A DNA stretch of 64,000 nucleotides from Thioclava indica (lineage in GTDB: Bacteria; Pseudomonadota; Alphaproteobacteria; Rhodobacterales; Rhodobacteraceae), in NCBI RefSeq assembly GCF_000714545.1, contig NZ_AUNB01000084.1, positions 62,001 to 126,000 of the forward strand, in the 5' to 3' direction. Under the pieces are notes generated by a model, which was not told the origin of the DNA, did no database searches, and saw nothing but the letters and a program-made list of their open reading frames with translations. The translations under genes and the position numbers were made by a program. This document shows positions 28,216 through 40,062 of this stretch, piece after piece (positions within the stretch are counted from its first letter, which is position 1; every line of letters begins with the position of its first letter).

Positions 28216-28868
28216 TAATCGCGTGGCGGTCGGGGTTTGTAGACCGGCAGGCTCCAGCCAAAGCGCAGCGAGCCTGCACGCAAAAGCAACGTCACGGCGG
28301 CGCATATCAGCAGCGCCGTAAAGCGATCCAGCCCAACGGCAGAGGCAATCAGCGCACCTGCCGCCCCTGCAAAGGCACAGCTAAGGTAAAGTTCACCCTG
28401 TTTAAGCAGCAGCGGCACCTCGTTGCACACCACATCGCGCATCAACCCGCCGAATGAACCCGTCACCACGCCCATGATCAGCACAATCACCGGGCCGTGG
28501 CCCAGCTTCATCGTAATCGCCACACCCGCAGGCACCGCCACGGCCAAGGCGCAGGCATCCAGCCACAACAGCGCGCGATAGCGGCTTTCCAACAGATGCG
28601 CGGTGAAAAAGACCACGATGGCGGCCAAAGCCGCGATGACAACATAAGTCGGATCGGCGACCCAAAACACCAGATCTCGGCCCAGCAGAAGGTCGCGCAA
28701 AGTGCCGCCGCCCACAGCTGTCAGCGCCGCGATAAAGATGAACCCCACCAGATCAAGCTGCTGGCGCGAGGCGACCAGCGCGCCCGTCAGCGCAAAGACC
28801 AGAACCGAGGCGTAATCCAGCCCCGCCCCGATGGGAAATTCGTTCAGCCAAACGGGCAGCGCAGGCAT
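28212..28868 (-). CDS. TRIC/UPF0126 family cation channel protein
   Basis: This 218-residue membrane protein has seven predicted helices in two repeated halves, each with a glycine-rich kink followed by Arg-Asp: AVGGGTLRDLLLG (about 52-64) and GSFGGLMRDVVCN (about 137-149). This is the pattern of prokaryotic trimeric intracellular cation (TRIC) channels, formerly UPF0126/YadS. The start at 28868 overlaps the rnhA stop by one base (TGATG). It ends the ispH-to-TRIC chain and shares stop-codon bases with lrgB on the other strand. Confidence 0.92.
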   Translation of the reverse strand: MPALPVWLNEFPIGAGLDYASVLVFALTGALVASRQQLDLVGFIFIAALTAVGGGTLRDLLLGRDLVFWVADPTYVVIAALAAIVVFFTAHLLESRYRALLWLDACALAVAVPAGVAITMKLGHGPVIVLIMGVVTGSFGGLMRDVVCNEVPLLLKQGELYLSCAFAGAAGALIASAVGLDRFTALLICAAVTLLLRAGSLRFGWSLPVYKPRPPRDY

Positions 28869-29329
28869 CACGCTTTGCCCGGTTTGAACGGTGCCATGCC
28901 TTCGCGGGCCAGCTCATCAGCCTGCTCGTTCTCGGCATGGCCCGCATGGCCCTTGATCCATTTCCACGTCACCTGATGGCGCGCTTGGGCCGCGTCCAGT
29001 CGCTGCCACAGATCGACATTCTTCACCGGTTTTTTGTTCGCGGTCTTCCAACCGTTCCGCTTCCAGCCGTGAATCCAGCCCGTCACGCCATTTTTCACAT
29101 AGGCCGAGTCGGTGGTGATGGTAATTTCTGAGTCCCGTGTCAGGGCCTCAAGCGCGTTGATCGCGGCCAGCAATTCCATGCGGTTGTTGGTCGTGTCGGG
29201 CTCGCCACCCTTGAGCGTGCGCTCTTTGGCAATCCGCGCACCATCCATCGCGCGCATCACGACGCCCCAGCCACCGGGGCCGGGATTGCCCGAACATGCG
29301 CCATCCGTCCATGCCAAAATCTCAGTCAT
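28868..29329 (-). CDS. rnhA: Ribonuclease HI
   Basis: RNase HI cuts RNA in RNA-DNA hybrids, clearing R-loops and primers. The 153-residue protein carries the catalytic DEDD set: Asp in [15 protein letters not shown], Glu in [12 protein letters not shown], Asp in [11 protein letters not shown], and Asp in [15 protein letters not shown]. The 5' end overlaps the GST gene by 8 bases and the 3' end overlaps the TRIC gene by one base, so translation is probably coupled through the chain. Confidence 0.98.
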   Translation of the reverse strand: MTEILAWTDGACSGNPGPGGWGVVMRAMDGARIAKERTLKGGEPDTTNNRMELLAAINALEALTRDSEITITTDSAYVKNGVTGWIHGWKRNGWKTANKKPVKNVDLWQRLDAAQARHQVTWKWIKGHAGHAENEQADELAREGMAPFKPGKA

Positions 29330-29927
29330 CTAACCCCACATATCCATCCAGCGCCGCGATCCGGTCCAGCCACGCGCCCAGCGCCGGGAATGGCGTCAGA
29401 TCAAACCCGCCGCGGCTTTCGGCGGTATGCGTGTAAGCGTAAAGGCAAATATCGGCGAGGCTGATCGCATCGCCCACCAGCCAATTTTGGCCCTTAAGGC
29501 GATCCTCCATCAGCTGCAACAGCGCATTGCCGCGCTCCAGCAGCTCCGCCAACCGCTGCGGCGTGGCCTCGGGTTTGCGATGGGCATAATAGAGCAACGC
29601 CGAACGCACCGCGATCACGCCCTCATGCTGGTTTTGCTCCCAAAACATCCAAGAGAGCATCTGCGCGCGCGCGAACGCGTCTTGGGGCACGAAGTCACTC
29701 CCCTCACCCAACCAGCACAGGATCGCATTGGATTCCGCCAGCACACGGCCATCGCCCAGATGCAAGGCAGGTGCCCTGCTAAACGGCAGCGCGCCGCTTA
29801 GGTGCGCTTGGGCCAGCGCCTCGGTGTCATATTCCACATCGACGCGCTGGTAATCACGCCCGAGCAACGCCAGCAGCAGGCGCACCTTATAGCTATTGCC
29901 CGATGTGGGCATCGAATAGAGCTTCAT
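29322..29927 (-). CDS. Glutathione S-transferase family protein
   Basis: The 201 residues show the thioredoxin-like N-terminal domain with [23 protein letters not shown] (serine/tyrosine at the glutathione site) and [15 protein letters not shown] (the cis-Pro/ESxAI glutathione-binding segment), and an all-helical C-terminal domain with [16 protein letters not shown]. Substrate unknown. The start at 29927 lies 3 bases after the DUF3429 stop; the 3' end overlaps rnhA. Confidence 0.93.
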   Translation of the reverse strand: MKLYSMPTSGNSYKVRLLLALLGRDYQRVDVEYDTEALAQAHLSGALPFSRAPALHLGDGRVLAESNAILCWLGEGSDFVPQDAFARAQMLSWMFWEQNQHEGVIAVRSALLYYAHRKPEATPQRLAELLERGNALLQLMEDRLKGQNWLVGDAISLADICLYAYTHTAESRGGFDLTPFPALGAWLDRIAALDGYVGLDD

Positions 29928-29930
29928 CAC

Positions 29931-30365
29931 TTAGCTCCGGACCAAGGCCACAAGAGAGGCCACGACAACAACCGTCAGTCCAAGGCGCAGTTTCATCCAC
30001 CAACACGGCGCAAGCCCGCTGCGCGCAAAGACGTAATCAAGCGGCAGCAGAAGCACGAAACCAATCAGCAGCACGAAATTCACCGGCATACCGAACACGG
30101 CGAAGACGATGAAAAACAGGATTGGGGCGATGGATAGCGCGTAGCCCGCAGACCACTCAGCCTTGGCAGCGAACCCCCAAAGGCACCCGGCCATAAAGCA
30201 ATAGATCATCAGCGCGTAGGCCAGCACCGCGACGCGCGGATCGGCCATGCCAGGCGGCAGCAGCGCACCGGTTTGCACCACCAGAACGCCCCAAACAAAG
30301 GGGATCAGCCCAGCAACGCCCAGCAGCAGCGCAAGCCCCGGAATGCGCGGCCCGATCGCGCGCAT
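29931..30365 (-). CDS. DUF3429 family membrane protein
   Basis: This 144-residue protein has about five hydrophobic helices and the DUF3429 pattern: an N-terminal PGLALLLGVAGLIPFVWG, ALMIYCFMAGCLWGFA with the conserved tryptophan, and a C-terminal RLGLTVVVVASL. The function is unknown. Its start overlaps the ispH stop by one base (TGATG) and the GST gene follows after 3 bases, so it is embedded in the ispH chain. Confidence 0.88.
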   Translation of the reverse strand: MRAIGPRIPGLALLLGVAGLIPFVWGVLVVQTGALLPPGMADPRVAVLAYALMIYCFMAGCLWGFAAKAEWSAGYALSIAPILFFIVFAVFGMPVNFVLLIGFVLLLPLDYVFARSGLAPCWWMKLRLGLTVVVVASLVALVRS

Positions 30366-31312
30366 CAGGCGGTCTCGCGCAGCACGCGCGGCACTTTGAA
30401 TTCGATATCTTCGCGCGCAGTTTCGATCTGATCGACGGTCAGGTCATAGCGGTCGCGAAAGGCCACGATGACCTCGTCGATCAGCACTTCGGGCGCGCTG
30501 GCCCCGGCGGTCACGCCCACCGCCTTGGCACCCTCAATCGCGCGCCAGTCGATGTCGTCAGCGCGCTGCACGAGCTGCGCATAGGCACAGCCCGCCGCTC
30601 GCCCGACCTCGACCAAACGGCGCGAATTGGACGAGTTGGGCGCGCCGATTACCAGCAGTGCATCAATCTGACCCGCCATCGCCTTGACCGAGGCCTGACG
30701 GTTCGTCGTCGCGTAGCAAATGTCTTCTTTCGCAGGCCCGACAATCGCGGGGAACCGATCCTGCAAGGCGGCTACGATTGCCGCCGTATCATCGACCGAC
30801 AAGGTGGTTTGCGTAATGAAAGCAAGCTGTTCGGGATCGCGCGGCGTGATGTCCGCCACATCCTCAACCGTCTCGACCAGCAGCACCTCGCCCTCGGGAA
30901 GCTGGCCCATCGTGCCCAGCACTTCGGGGTGACCGGCATGGCCGATCATCACCATCTGATGGCCGTTCTCGGAATGGCGCTCGGCCTCTTTGTGCACCTT
31001 GCTCACCAGCGGGCAGGTCGCATCGACATAGATCATCTCGCGCCGCTCGGCCTCGGCGGGCACAGATTTGGGCACGCCATGGGCCGAAAAGATCACCGGC
31101 CTGTCGGTCGGGCATTCATCCAGCTCTTCGACAAAGACCGCGCCTTTGTCGCGCAAGGTATCAACGACGTATTTATTGTGCACGATCTCGTGGCGCACAT
31201 AGACCGGCGCGCCCCATTTCTCGAGCGCCATCTCAACGATCTTGATCGCGCGATCCACGCCCGCGCAGAACCCGCGCGGCGCGGCGAGATAAAGTGTCAG
31301 CGAAGGTTTCAT
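30365..31312 (-). CDS. ispH: 4-hydroxy-3-methylbut-2-enyl diphosphate reductase
   Basis: IspH performs the last step of the non-mevalonate isoprenoid pathway, making IPP and DMAPP with a [4Fe-4S] cluster. The three cluster cysteines are visible in APRGFCAGV (Cys16), [11 protein letters not shown] (about 100) and [10 protein letters not shown] (about 201). The 315-residue length is normal. It leads a tightly spaced chain on the minus strand (DUF3429, GST, rnhA, TRIC channel). Its product also feeds the ubiquinone side chain used with UbiG in this window. Confidence 0.98.
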   Translation of the reverse strand: MKPSLTLYLAAPRGFCAGVDRAIKIVEMALEKWGAPVYVRHEIVHNKYVVDTLRDKGAVFVEELDECPTDRPVIFSAHGVPKSVPAEAERREMIYVDATCPLVSKVHKEAERHSENGHQMVMIGHAGHPEVLGTMGQLPEGEVLLVETVEDVADITPRDPEQLAFITQTTLSVDDTAAIVAALQDRFPAIVGPAKEDICYATTNRQASVKAMAGQIDALLVIGAPNSSNSRRLVEVGRAAGCAYAQLVQRADDIDWRAIEGAKAVGVTAGASAPEVLIDEVIVAFRDRYDLTVDQIETAREDIEFKVPRVLRETA

Positions 31313-31380
31313 CGCGCTCTCCTTGGTCCGTCATTTCAGACCTAATGCGGGTATGCGCGCAGGTCCAGTGGGCGCGTGAC

Positions 31381-32190
31381 TTAGCGCCAGGTCGGATGGA
31401 AACGACCCGCAGGCGAGGTCGTGAAAATATCCACCCCATCTGCCGTAACGCCAACCGAATGCTCAAATTGCGCGCTCAGCGATTTGTCCCGCGTCACGGC
31501 TGTCCAGTCATCGGCCAGAACCTTGGTTTCGGGGCGACCCAGATTGACCATCGGTTCGATGGTAAAAATCATGCCTTCTTCCAGCATCGGCCCAGATCCA
31601 GCGCGCCCGTAGTGCAAAACATTGGGCGGGGCGTGAAACACCTCACCCACGCCATGACCGCAAAAATCGCGCACAACCGACATCCGGTGGCCCTCGACGA
31701 ATTTCTGGATCGCATGGCCGATATCGCCAAAGGTGTTGCCCGGCTTGACCTGCTCAATCCCGATCATCAGCGCATCATACGTGACCTGAATCAGCCGTTC
31801 AGCCTTGCGTGAGAGCGTGCCCGCCACATACATCCGCGAGCTGTCGCCAAACCAGCCGTCCAAGATCACCGTGATGTCGATATTGACGATATCACCGTCC
31901 TTGAGTCGCTTATCACCGGGAATGCCGTGGCACACCACATGGTTGATCGAAATGCAGCTTGCATGACGATAGCCGCGATAACCGATCGTCGCCGAGGTCG
32001 CGCCCATTTCGTTAACACGCTTTTCGATGAACGCATCAAGTTCTGAGGTCGAAACGCCGGGTTTCACCAGATCGGCAACCTCGTCGAGGATCTGCGCGGT
32101 CACCTGGCTGGAGGCCCGCATCCCTTCGAAGTCGCTTTGTTCATAAATGCGGATGCCGTCTTTGGTCACACGGCCGTGGCTATTGTCCAA
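31381..32190 (-). CDS. map: Methionine aminopeptidase, type I
   Basis: Map removes the initiator methionine from new proteins. Metal ligands are present in INIDITVILDGWFGDSSRM (two Asp), CGHGVGEVFHAPPNV (His), FTIEPMV (Glu) and FEHSVGV (Glu), with the substrate histidine in NHVVCHGIPG. I place the start at a TTG at 32190 (DNSHGRVTKDG follows; 269 residues) because TAGGAG lies 8 bases upstream and homologues begin here; earlier in-frame starts would extend into the divergent promoter region. It ends 68 bp before ispH on the same strand. Confidence 0.95.
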   Translation of the reverse strand: MDNSHGRVTKDGIRIYEQSDFEGMRASSQVTAQILDEVADLVKPGVSTSELDAFIEKRVNEMGATSATIGYRGYRHASCISINHVVCHGIPGDKRLKDGDIVNIDITVILDGWFGDSSRMYVAGTLSRKAERLIQVTYDALMIGIEQVKPGNTFGDIGHAIQKFVEGHRMSVVRDFCGHGVGEVFHAPPNVLHYGRAGSGPMLEEGMIFTIEPMVNLGRPETKVLADDWTAVTRDKSLSAQFEHSVGVTADGVDIFTTSPAGRFHPTWR

Positions 32191-32306
32191 GGCTCTACTC
32201 CTAACGCTTTTGCGCTTTAGATAGTCACAATTACGCCGCTTGGCCAGTACCCGGCCTTTCCCAGATGCCAACCCCGCCCTATACCAAGACAAAAGGAGGC
32301 CACATC

Positions 32307-33035
32307 ATGCCCAATCCGACCGCTGCAATCCTGATTATCGGTGATGAAATTCTGTCCGGGCGCACCCGAGAGGGAAATGCCCATTTTCTGGCCGGAAAGC
32401 TGGTCGAGCAGGGCATCGATTGCCGTGAAATCCGCGTCATTCCCGACGATCACGCGGGCATCGTTGCGGCGGTGCGCGCGCTTTCCTCAGCGCATGATCA
32501 CGTTTTCACAAGCGGCGGCATTGGCCCGACTCATGACGACATCACCGCCGATGCGGTCGCCGATGCGATGGGCGTTGGCATAGATGTGCGCGACGACGCC
32601 CGCGCGATCTTGGCCGCGCATTATGCCGCACGCGACACCGAGTTCACCGCCTCGCGCCTGCGCATGGCGCGTATTCCTGACGGGGCAACGCTGATCGACA
32701 ATCCGGTCTCGGCCGCGCCGGGGTTTTCCTGTGGCAATGTCCATGTGATGGCGGGCGTGCCCAATATCTTTCAGGCGATGGTGGCAGGGTTGCTGCCGCG
32801 TTTGACGGGCGGCGCTCCGGTGATCTCGCGTAACTGGCAGGTGATGGCGGCGGAATCTTCGGTGGCCGATGATCTGCGGCTGATCGCGGGACAGTTCGGT
32901 GATCTTACCTTCGGCTCTTATCCCTTCGTTCAAGAGGGACGCTATGGCACGAACCTTGTGGTGCGTGGACAAGATCCCGCGCAAGTTCAGGCCGGACTAG
33001 CCGCGTTGCAAGCTGCATTTCCGGAGGGAAAATGA
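32307..33035 (+). CDS. CinA N-terminal type molybdopterin-binding (MoCF) domain protein
   Basis: The start at 32307 (MPNPTAAILIIGDEILSGR) has AAGGAGG about 7 bases upstream and gives 242 residues, so only the N-terminal half of full CinA, without the nicotinamide-nucleotide amidase half. The MoCF fold is shown by GDEILSGRTREGNAHFLA and TSGGIGPTHDDITADAVADA. Such stand-alone proteins are annotated as competence/damage-inducible protein A or as ADP-ribose-type pyrophosphatases; the true role here is not known. The stop overlaps the next start (ATGA), making a coupled trio with GNAT and OmpA-like genes. Confidence 0.9.
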   Translation: MPNPTAAILIIGDEILSGRTREGNAHFLAGKLVEQGIDCREIRVIPDDHAGIVAAVRALSSAHDHVFTSGGIGPTHDDITADAVADAMGVGIDVRDDARAILAAHYAARDTEFTASRLRMARIPDGATLIDNPVSAAPGFSCGNVHVMAGVPNIFQAMVAGLLPRLTGGAPVISRNWQVMAAESSVADDLRLIAGQFGDLTFGSYPFVQEGRYGTNLVVRGQDPAQVQAGLAALQAAFPEGK

Positions 33036-33745
33036 GTCTCGACCCTACCGCCCTGATCGACGCCACATGGCCCGCCGCCACCACGCAGGTCGCAGGTGGC
33101 TTCCTGATTCGCGAGGGACGCGGTGGCGGCTCGCGGGTGAGCTGCGCCACGCTTATTACCCCTTTCGATGACGCTAACATTCCCGCCGCCGAGGCCGCGC
33201 ATCGCGCCTTGGGCCAGACCCCGCGCTTCATGATCCGCCCCGAGGACAGCGCGCTGGATGCCGCGCTCGAGGCGCGGGGTTATGTTGCCTATGACCCGGT
33301 CTTCCTGTGGACCGCCCCAATCGCGCAGATGCAGGGAGAGGTGCCCCCTGTCACGGCGTTTGCCCATTGTCCCCCGCTGCAAATCGCGCGCGACCTTTGG
33401 AGCGAGCTAGAGGTCGGCCCCGAACGCCAAGCGATCATGGACCGGGTGACAGGGCCGAAAGCCTGCATTCTGGGCCGCAAACAAGACCGCGCCGCCGGGG
33501 TCGCCTTTGTCGCGATCCATAACGATACGGCAATGCTGCACGCGCTTGCAGTCGCGCCCTCGTTCCGGCGCAGCGGTTTGGCACGTGCGATGGTGCATGA
33601 GGGCGCGCGCTGGGCATTGGCGCAGGGCGCAAACCAGTTTGAAATGTTGGTGACGCAGGCGAATGACGCCTCAAACACGCTAGCGCAAAGCCTTGGGATG
33701 ACGCAACGTGCGGGCTATCACTATCGCCGGGAGGGCGGAAAATGA
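33032..33745 (+). CDS. GNAT family N-acetyltransferase
   Basis: The C-terminal half holds the acetyl-CoA-binding pattern VAPSFRRSGLARAMVHEG at about residues 172-189, preceded by the AVAPS beta strand, and the GNAT C-terminal part LAQSLGMTQRAGYHYR. The N-terminal half (about 1-120) is less recognisable and may be a degenerate second GNAT domain. The substrate is unknown. The gene overlaps its neighbours by 4 bases at each end, so it is translated together with the CinA-like and OmpA-like genes. Confidence 0.88.
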   Translation: MSLDPTALIDATWPAATTQVAGGFLIREGRGGGSRVSCATLITPFDDANIPAAEAAHRALGQTPRFMIRPEDSALDAALEARGYVAYDPVFLWTAPIAQMQGEVPPVTAFAHCPPLQIARDLWSELEVGPERQAIMDRVTGPKACILGRKQDRAAGVAFVAIHNDTAMLHALAVAPSFRRSGLARAMVHEGARWALAQGANQFEMLVTQANDASNTLAQSLGMTQRAGYHYRREGGK

Positions 33746-34695
33746 GAGGCGCGGCGTTCGTCTTGATGGTGGCCCTAAGCGGCGCGCCTGCACTGGCCGA
33801 TCCGTTTAACCTGACCTTGCCCGCAGGCGCTATTCAAGCCGCGCAAACCTCCAGCCCGGCGGCGAGTTATGCCCTTGCCGTGGGGCCGTGGAAGGACGAT
33901 GCGGTGAAGACCCTTGATCTGGAAGGGGCGCGCAGCGACATCGCTTGGCGGTTGCGCGCGAACCAGAATACCACGCTGCAATTGCTGTCAGCCCTGCGCG
34001 AGCAGCTTGTCGATGCGGGCTACACGGTGCTGTATCAATGTGACACCGATGCCTGTGGCGGGTTTGATTTCCGCTATGCGCTTGATCTGCTGCCCGAGCC
34101 CGCGATGCATGTCGATCTGGGCGATTTTCGCTATCTCGCGGCGCGCAAGGGCGATGAATATGTGGCCATCACCGTCTCACGCAGTTCGGAATCAGGCTTT
34201 GTCGAGATCACCAATATGAGCGTGCAAGACGTCACGCCCCTGCTATCTGACAATCCGCTGGCGATCCCGCAGCAATCGGCACCGCTGCCGGGCAGTGCCG
34301 CCGCACCCTCCGCCAGCGCGCTTGCCGCACAGTTGGAATCACAAGGCTCGGTCGCGCTGGATGATCTGGATTTCGCAAGCGGTGAGGTAACGCTGGGCAC
34401 TCAAGAGGTTGCCTCGCTCAAGGCGTTGGCTGGCTATCTGGCAGCACATCCCGCTGCGCGCGTGGTTCTGGTTGGTCATACGGACGCGGTGGGATCATTG
34501 GCAGCCAATATCGCGCTGTCCAAACGCCGCGCCGAAGCCGCGCGCGCCAAGATCATCGCCGATTTCGGCACGAATCCGGCGCAAATCACCGCCGAAGGGG
34601 CAGGCTATCTGGCCCCGCGTGCCAGCAATCTGACGAAAGAGGGGCGTGAGAAAAACAGGCGGGTCGAAGCGGTTCTCACTTCGACCCAAAGTTGA
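33742..34695 (+). CDS. OmpA family outer-membrane/periplasmic protein
   Basis: A signal peptide (residues 1-20, cleaved around ALA-DP) leads a periplasmic domain with a single disulfide-type pair in YQCDTDACGGFDFRYAL (about 94-110), a Ser/Ala/Pro linker (about 180-205), and a C-terminal OmpA-like peptidoglycan-binding domain (about 205-315) with VLVGHTDAVGSLAANIALSK and the closing NRRVE. It lacks an obvious beta-barrel, so it is probably a periplasmic protein that anchors to peptidoglycan. It is the last gene of the ATGA-coupled trio. The N-terminal domain's role is unknown. Confidence 0.9.
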   Translation: MRGAAFVLMVALSGAPALADPFNLTLPAGAIQAAQTSSPAASYALAVGPWKDDAVKTLDLEGARSDIAWRLRANQNTTLQLLSALREQLVDAGYTVLYQCDTDACGGFDFRYALDLLPEPAMHVDLGDFRYLAARKGDEYVAITVSRSSESGFVEITNMSVQDVTPLLSDNPLAIPQQSAPLPGSAAAPSASALAAQLESQGSVALDDLDFASGEVTLGTQEVASLKALAGYLAAHPAARVVLVGHTDAVGSLAANIALSKRRAEAARAKIIADFGTNPAQITAEGAGYLAPRASNLTKEGREKNRRVEAVLTSTQS

Positions 34696-34734
34696 CAGCG
34701 CCCGACGGATAGAAGACGCTGTGGGAGGAAAATC

Positions 34735-35640
34735 TTACCAGTTGTCCGGGCCACGCTTTTCAAAAGTGGTGGCGAGGAAATCGATGAAGGCGCGCACTTT
34801 GGGCTGGGTAAAGCGGCCCGGAGGATAGACCGCGTAGATGCCCAGCGTTTCCATTGGTAATTCGGGCATGGCCTCTTCGACCAGACCATCCTTGAGCGCC
34901 TCGGCGTACAGGAAAGACGGCAGGTAGGCGATGCCCAGACCCGCGATTGCGGCATGTAGCAGCGACTGCCCGTCATTGACCGTCAGCCAGCCATTCGAGC
35001 GCACCTGACGCCGCTCGCCCGAGGGCGCGGTCAGCTTCCAGACATTGCCCGCCGATTGGTTGGAATAATGCAGCAGCTTGTGTTCGTTAAGATCGTCGAT
35101 CTTTTCCGGGCGACCATAGCGTTCGAAATAGCCCGGCGAGGCGATCATCCGGCGCGAGGTTTCGGTCAATTTGCGGGCGCGCAGGCTGCTGTCTTCCAGC
35201 TCGCCCACCCGGATCGCCATATCGAACCCTTCCGAGATCAGCTCAACATAGCGGTTATTGAGCACCATGTTGACGGTGATTTCGGGAAATTCCTGCAAGA
35301 AATCACCCAAGACGGGCGAAAGCAGATTGACCCCGAAGTCGGTCGCAACCGAAATGCGCAACACCCCCGAAGGCGCGAGTTGCATCGAGGTGACCAGCGC
35401 ATCCGCCTCTCCCGCATCATTCAGGACACGGCGCGCCCGGTCGTAATAAGCCAGCCCAATCTCGGTCGGGCTGACCCGGCGCGTTGTGCGGTTGAGAAGT
35501 CGCGCCCCAAGTCGTGCCTCTAGCGCCGAAACATGCTTCGACACGGCGGATTTAGAGATGCCCAACTTCTTTGCGGCATCCGTAAACCCGCCTTGGTCTA
35601 CGACCATCGCGAAGGCTTCCATTTCAGTCAGGCGATCCAT
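34735..35640 (-). CDS. LysR family transcriptional regulator
   Basis: The start at 35640 (MDRLTEMEAFAMVVDQGGF) has AAAAGG upstream and gives 301 residues, the standard LysR size. The winged helix-turn-helix is at 1-60 (FTDAAKKLGISKSAVSKHVSALE), followed by the LysR substrate-binding domain (about 90-295). The sequence is of the CrgA/DmlR-like subgroup. It is divergent from the FadH-like gene with a 292-bp gap, so that gene is its most likely target. The effector is unknown. Confidence 0.95.
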   Translation of the reverse strand: MDRLTEMEAFAMVVDQGGFTDAAKKLGISKSAVSKHVSALEARLGARLLNRTTRRVSPTEIGLAYYDRARRVLNDAGEADALVTSMQLAPSGVLRISVATDFGVNLLSPVLGDFLQEFPEITVNMVLNNRYVELISEGFDMAIRVGELEDSSLRARKLTETSRRMIASPGYFERYGRPEKIDDLNEHKLLHYSNQSAGNVWKLTAPSGERRQVRSNGWLTVNDGQSLLHAAIAGLGIAYLPSFLYAEALKDGLVEEAMPELPMETLGIYAVYPPGRFTQPKVRAFIDFLATTFEKRGPDNW

Positions 35641-37948
<2,308 letters not shown>

Positions 37949-37959
37949 GGCGTAAAATC

Positions 37960-37989
37960 AGGGGTGCGTTGGGAAGCCGATGCGCCCCT
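37960..37989. terminator. Possible shared terminator hairpin between FadH-like gene and zapE
   Basis: AGGGGTGCG pairs with TGCGCCCCT (9 bp with two G-T pairs) around a 12-base loop between the convergent genes, overlapping the last bases of zapE. There is no good T tract on either strand, so this is weak. Confidence 0.4.
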
Positions 37990-39074
37990 TATGCGTCTTG
38001 CGCCCAATCGGCGGCCTGCATTTCGCGCAAACGACTGGCAGTGCGTTCAAATTCAAACGTGCCTTCGCCCTCGACATACAGGCGCTCGGGCGTATCAGCA
38101 GCCGAACAAATCAGGCGCACTTTCGCCTCATACAACGAGTCAATGAGTGTCACGAACCGCTTTGCCTCGTTGAAATTCGCGGCCGAGAGCAGCGGGATAT
38201 CATCCAGCATCAGCACCCGCACGGCCCCGGCGATCGCCAGATAATCCGCCGGACCCAACGCTGCTGCGCAAAGATCCCAGAACGATGCGCGGCCTACACC
38301 TGCGTGGAAATGGGGCAGTTCGACCGTGCGCCCCTTAACTGTCAGCTTAAGCGTATGGGTATGGTCCTGCCCTGAAAGTTCGCCCCAAAGCGCATCCATC
38401 CTGGCGCGTGACTCACGTCCGATGGGGTAAAAATAGACCTCTTCGCCCGACAGGCGGTGTTGGCGGTAATCGGTTTCCGATTTCAGCTCGTAAACTTGCA
38501 GTTTTTCGCGGATCAGGTCGATGAATGGCAGGAAAAGCTGACGGTTCAGCCCGTTTTTATATAGATCCTCCGGCGCCCGGTTCGAGGTGGTTACAATAGT
38601 CACGCCGCGCTCGAACAGAGCCTCGAAAAAGCGCCCCACGATCATCGCATCGGCAATATCGGTGATTTGCATTTCGTCAAAACACAGCAGGCGCAGCGAG
38701 CCGGCGACATCTTCGGCCACGGGGCGCATCGCATCAACGGTGTTGGCGCGCCGCGCCTCTTCCAGCTTGCTCTGAATTTCCTGCATGAAAGCGTGGAAAT
38801 GCACCCGACGTTTGGGCACATCGGTCGCGTCAAAGAACAGATCCATCAGCATCGACTTGCCACGCCCGACTCCGCCCCAAAAATACAGCCCCGGCACGCC
38901 GTCTACCGGTGCCGATTTGCGCGAAAACAGCCCGCGTTTGCGCGGCTCGGGGGCCGCTTCCAGCTTGGCGCGGATATCTTCAAGAACAGGCAGCACAGCG
39001 CGTTGGGCCGCATCGGAATGCAGCGTGCCCTCGGCCAGCTTGGCGTCATAAATCTGGGTCAGTGTGCGTCTCAT
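37989..39074 (-). CDS. zapE: Cell division protein ZapE (AFG1-like ATPase)
   Basis: ZapE is an ATPase that acts on the FtsZ ring, and in E. coli it matters under low oxygen. The 361-residue protein has Walker A GGVGRGKS at 67-74, Walker B LLCFDEMQITD at about 132-142, and the arginine-finger/sensor stretch TIVTTSNRAPEDLYKNGLNR. A short lysine/arginine-rich linker (about 42-55) precedes the ATPase core. It is divergent from the TIM-barrel gene at 39153. Confidence 0.95.
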   Translation of the reverse strand: MRRTLTQIYDAKLAEGTLHSDAAQRAVLPVLEDIRAKLEAAPEPRKRGLFSRKSAPVDGVPGLYFWGGVGRGKSMLMDLFFDATDVPKRRVHFHAFMQEIQSKLEEARRANTVDAMRPVAEDVAGSLRLLCFDEMQITDIADAMIVGRFFEALFERGVTIVTTSNRAPEDLYKNGLNRQLFLPFIDLIREKLQVYELKSETDYRQHRLSGEEVYFYPIGRESRARMDALWGELSGQDHTHTLKLTVKGRTVELPHFHAGVGRASFWDLCAAALGPADYLAIAGAVRVLMLDDIPLLSAANFNEAKRFVTLIDSLYEAKVRLICSAADTPERLYVEGEGTFEFERTASRLREMQAADWAQDA

Positions 39075-39152
39075 AGGGTTGCGATATAGCGCGTTTGCGG
39101 GATTGAAAACCCCTCACGCTTGCGCAAGCATCGCGCGCAAGAGGAGAACACC

Positions 39153-39974
39153 ATGACCAAAGACCTGCCATTGCTGGGCGCGGCGCTTAGCCTTGATATG
39201 CTGGCCCACCACCAAGACTGGATTTTATCCGATCACCGCGACCTGGAATTGCAAAGTTTTTGCTGGCCTAACACGCCCGAGGCCGATTTGGTGAAAATGA
39301 CGGCGCGCACCAAGGGGCTGCTTGATGGCTACACCGGACGGCTCGGGCTGCATGGGCCATTTTCTGGCTTCAACATTGATTGCGCCGATCCCGCGATTGT
39401 AGAGGTGATCCGCACGCGGATGCTGCGCACGCTGGATGTGTGTGCCGAGCTTGGGGCCGATCAGATGGTGATCCATTCGCCCTATACGATGTGGAAGGAA
39501 AGCGATCTTGAGGCGAATCCCTCTAAGGGTTTCATGCAGATTGAACGCGTGCGCTATGTCCTGACGCCCGTGATTGCGCAGGCCCGCGAGCTTGGCGTGA
39601 CTTTGGTGATCGAGAATGTCGAGGATCTGACACCGCGTTTGCGCGTCGATCTGGCGGCCGCGCTTGATCCCAAGACCGTCAAGGTCTCGCTCGATACCGG
39701 ACATGCGCAGTTCATGCACCGGCGTTTGGGCGCGCCCCCGGTTGATGCTTTTGTGAATGCAGCCGGGGCAGCATTGCAGCATGTGCATTTGCAGGATGTC
39801 GATGGCTATGGCGACCGGCACTGGCATCCCGGCGAGGGTTCGATTGCGTGGCATTCGGTCGTTGCCGCGCTGGGGCGGTTGCCCAAAATGCCGCGCCTGA
39901 TCCTTGAGGTGAATGACGAGGCAGGGCTGCGCAAAGGCGTGCGATATCTGGCGGATCAGGGGCTCGCACGGTAA
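39153..39974 (+). CDS. Sugar phosphate isomerase/epimerase-like TIM-barrel protein
   Basis: The start at 39153 (MTKDLPLLGAALSLDML) has AAGAGGAG upstream, giving 273 residues. AP-endonuclease-2/xylose-isomerase-like TIM-barrel signs are the metal-site pieces LGLHGPFSGFNID, MVIHSPY, VIENVED, VSLDTGHAQF, HVHLQDVDGYGDRHWHPGEG and RLILEVND, which provide the usual Glu/Asp/His ligands. The substrate is unknown. It stands alone between zapE (divergent) and the DUF4170-waaA-lpxK group, 88 bp ahead of DUF4170. Confidence 0.9.
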   Translation: MTKDLPLLGAALSLDMLAHHQDWILSDHRDLELQSFCWPNTPEADLVKMTARTKGLLDGYTGRLGLHGPFSGFNIDCADPAIVEVIRTRMLRTLDVCAELGADQMVIHSPYTMWKESDLEANPSKGFMQIERVRYVLTPVIAQARELGVTLVIENVEDLTPRLRVDLAAALDPKTVKVSLDTGHAQFMHRRLGAPPVDAFVNAAGAALQHVHLQDVDGYGDRHWHPGEGSIAWHSVVAALGRLPKMPRLILEVNDEAGLRKGVRYLADQGLAR

Positions 39975-40062
39975 CGGCTTCGTGCGAAGCGGGTCGCCGC
40001 CTTGTGAACCGCGATAGCAGGGCGTAATCTCTGCGCTGCAGCAAAAGTCGACAGGAGCTAGC

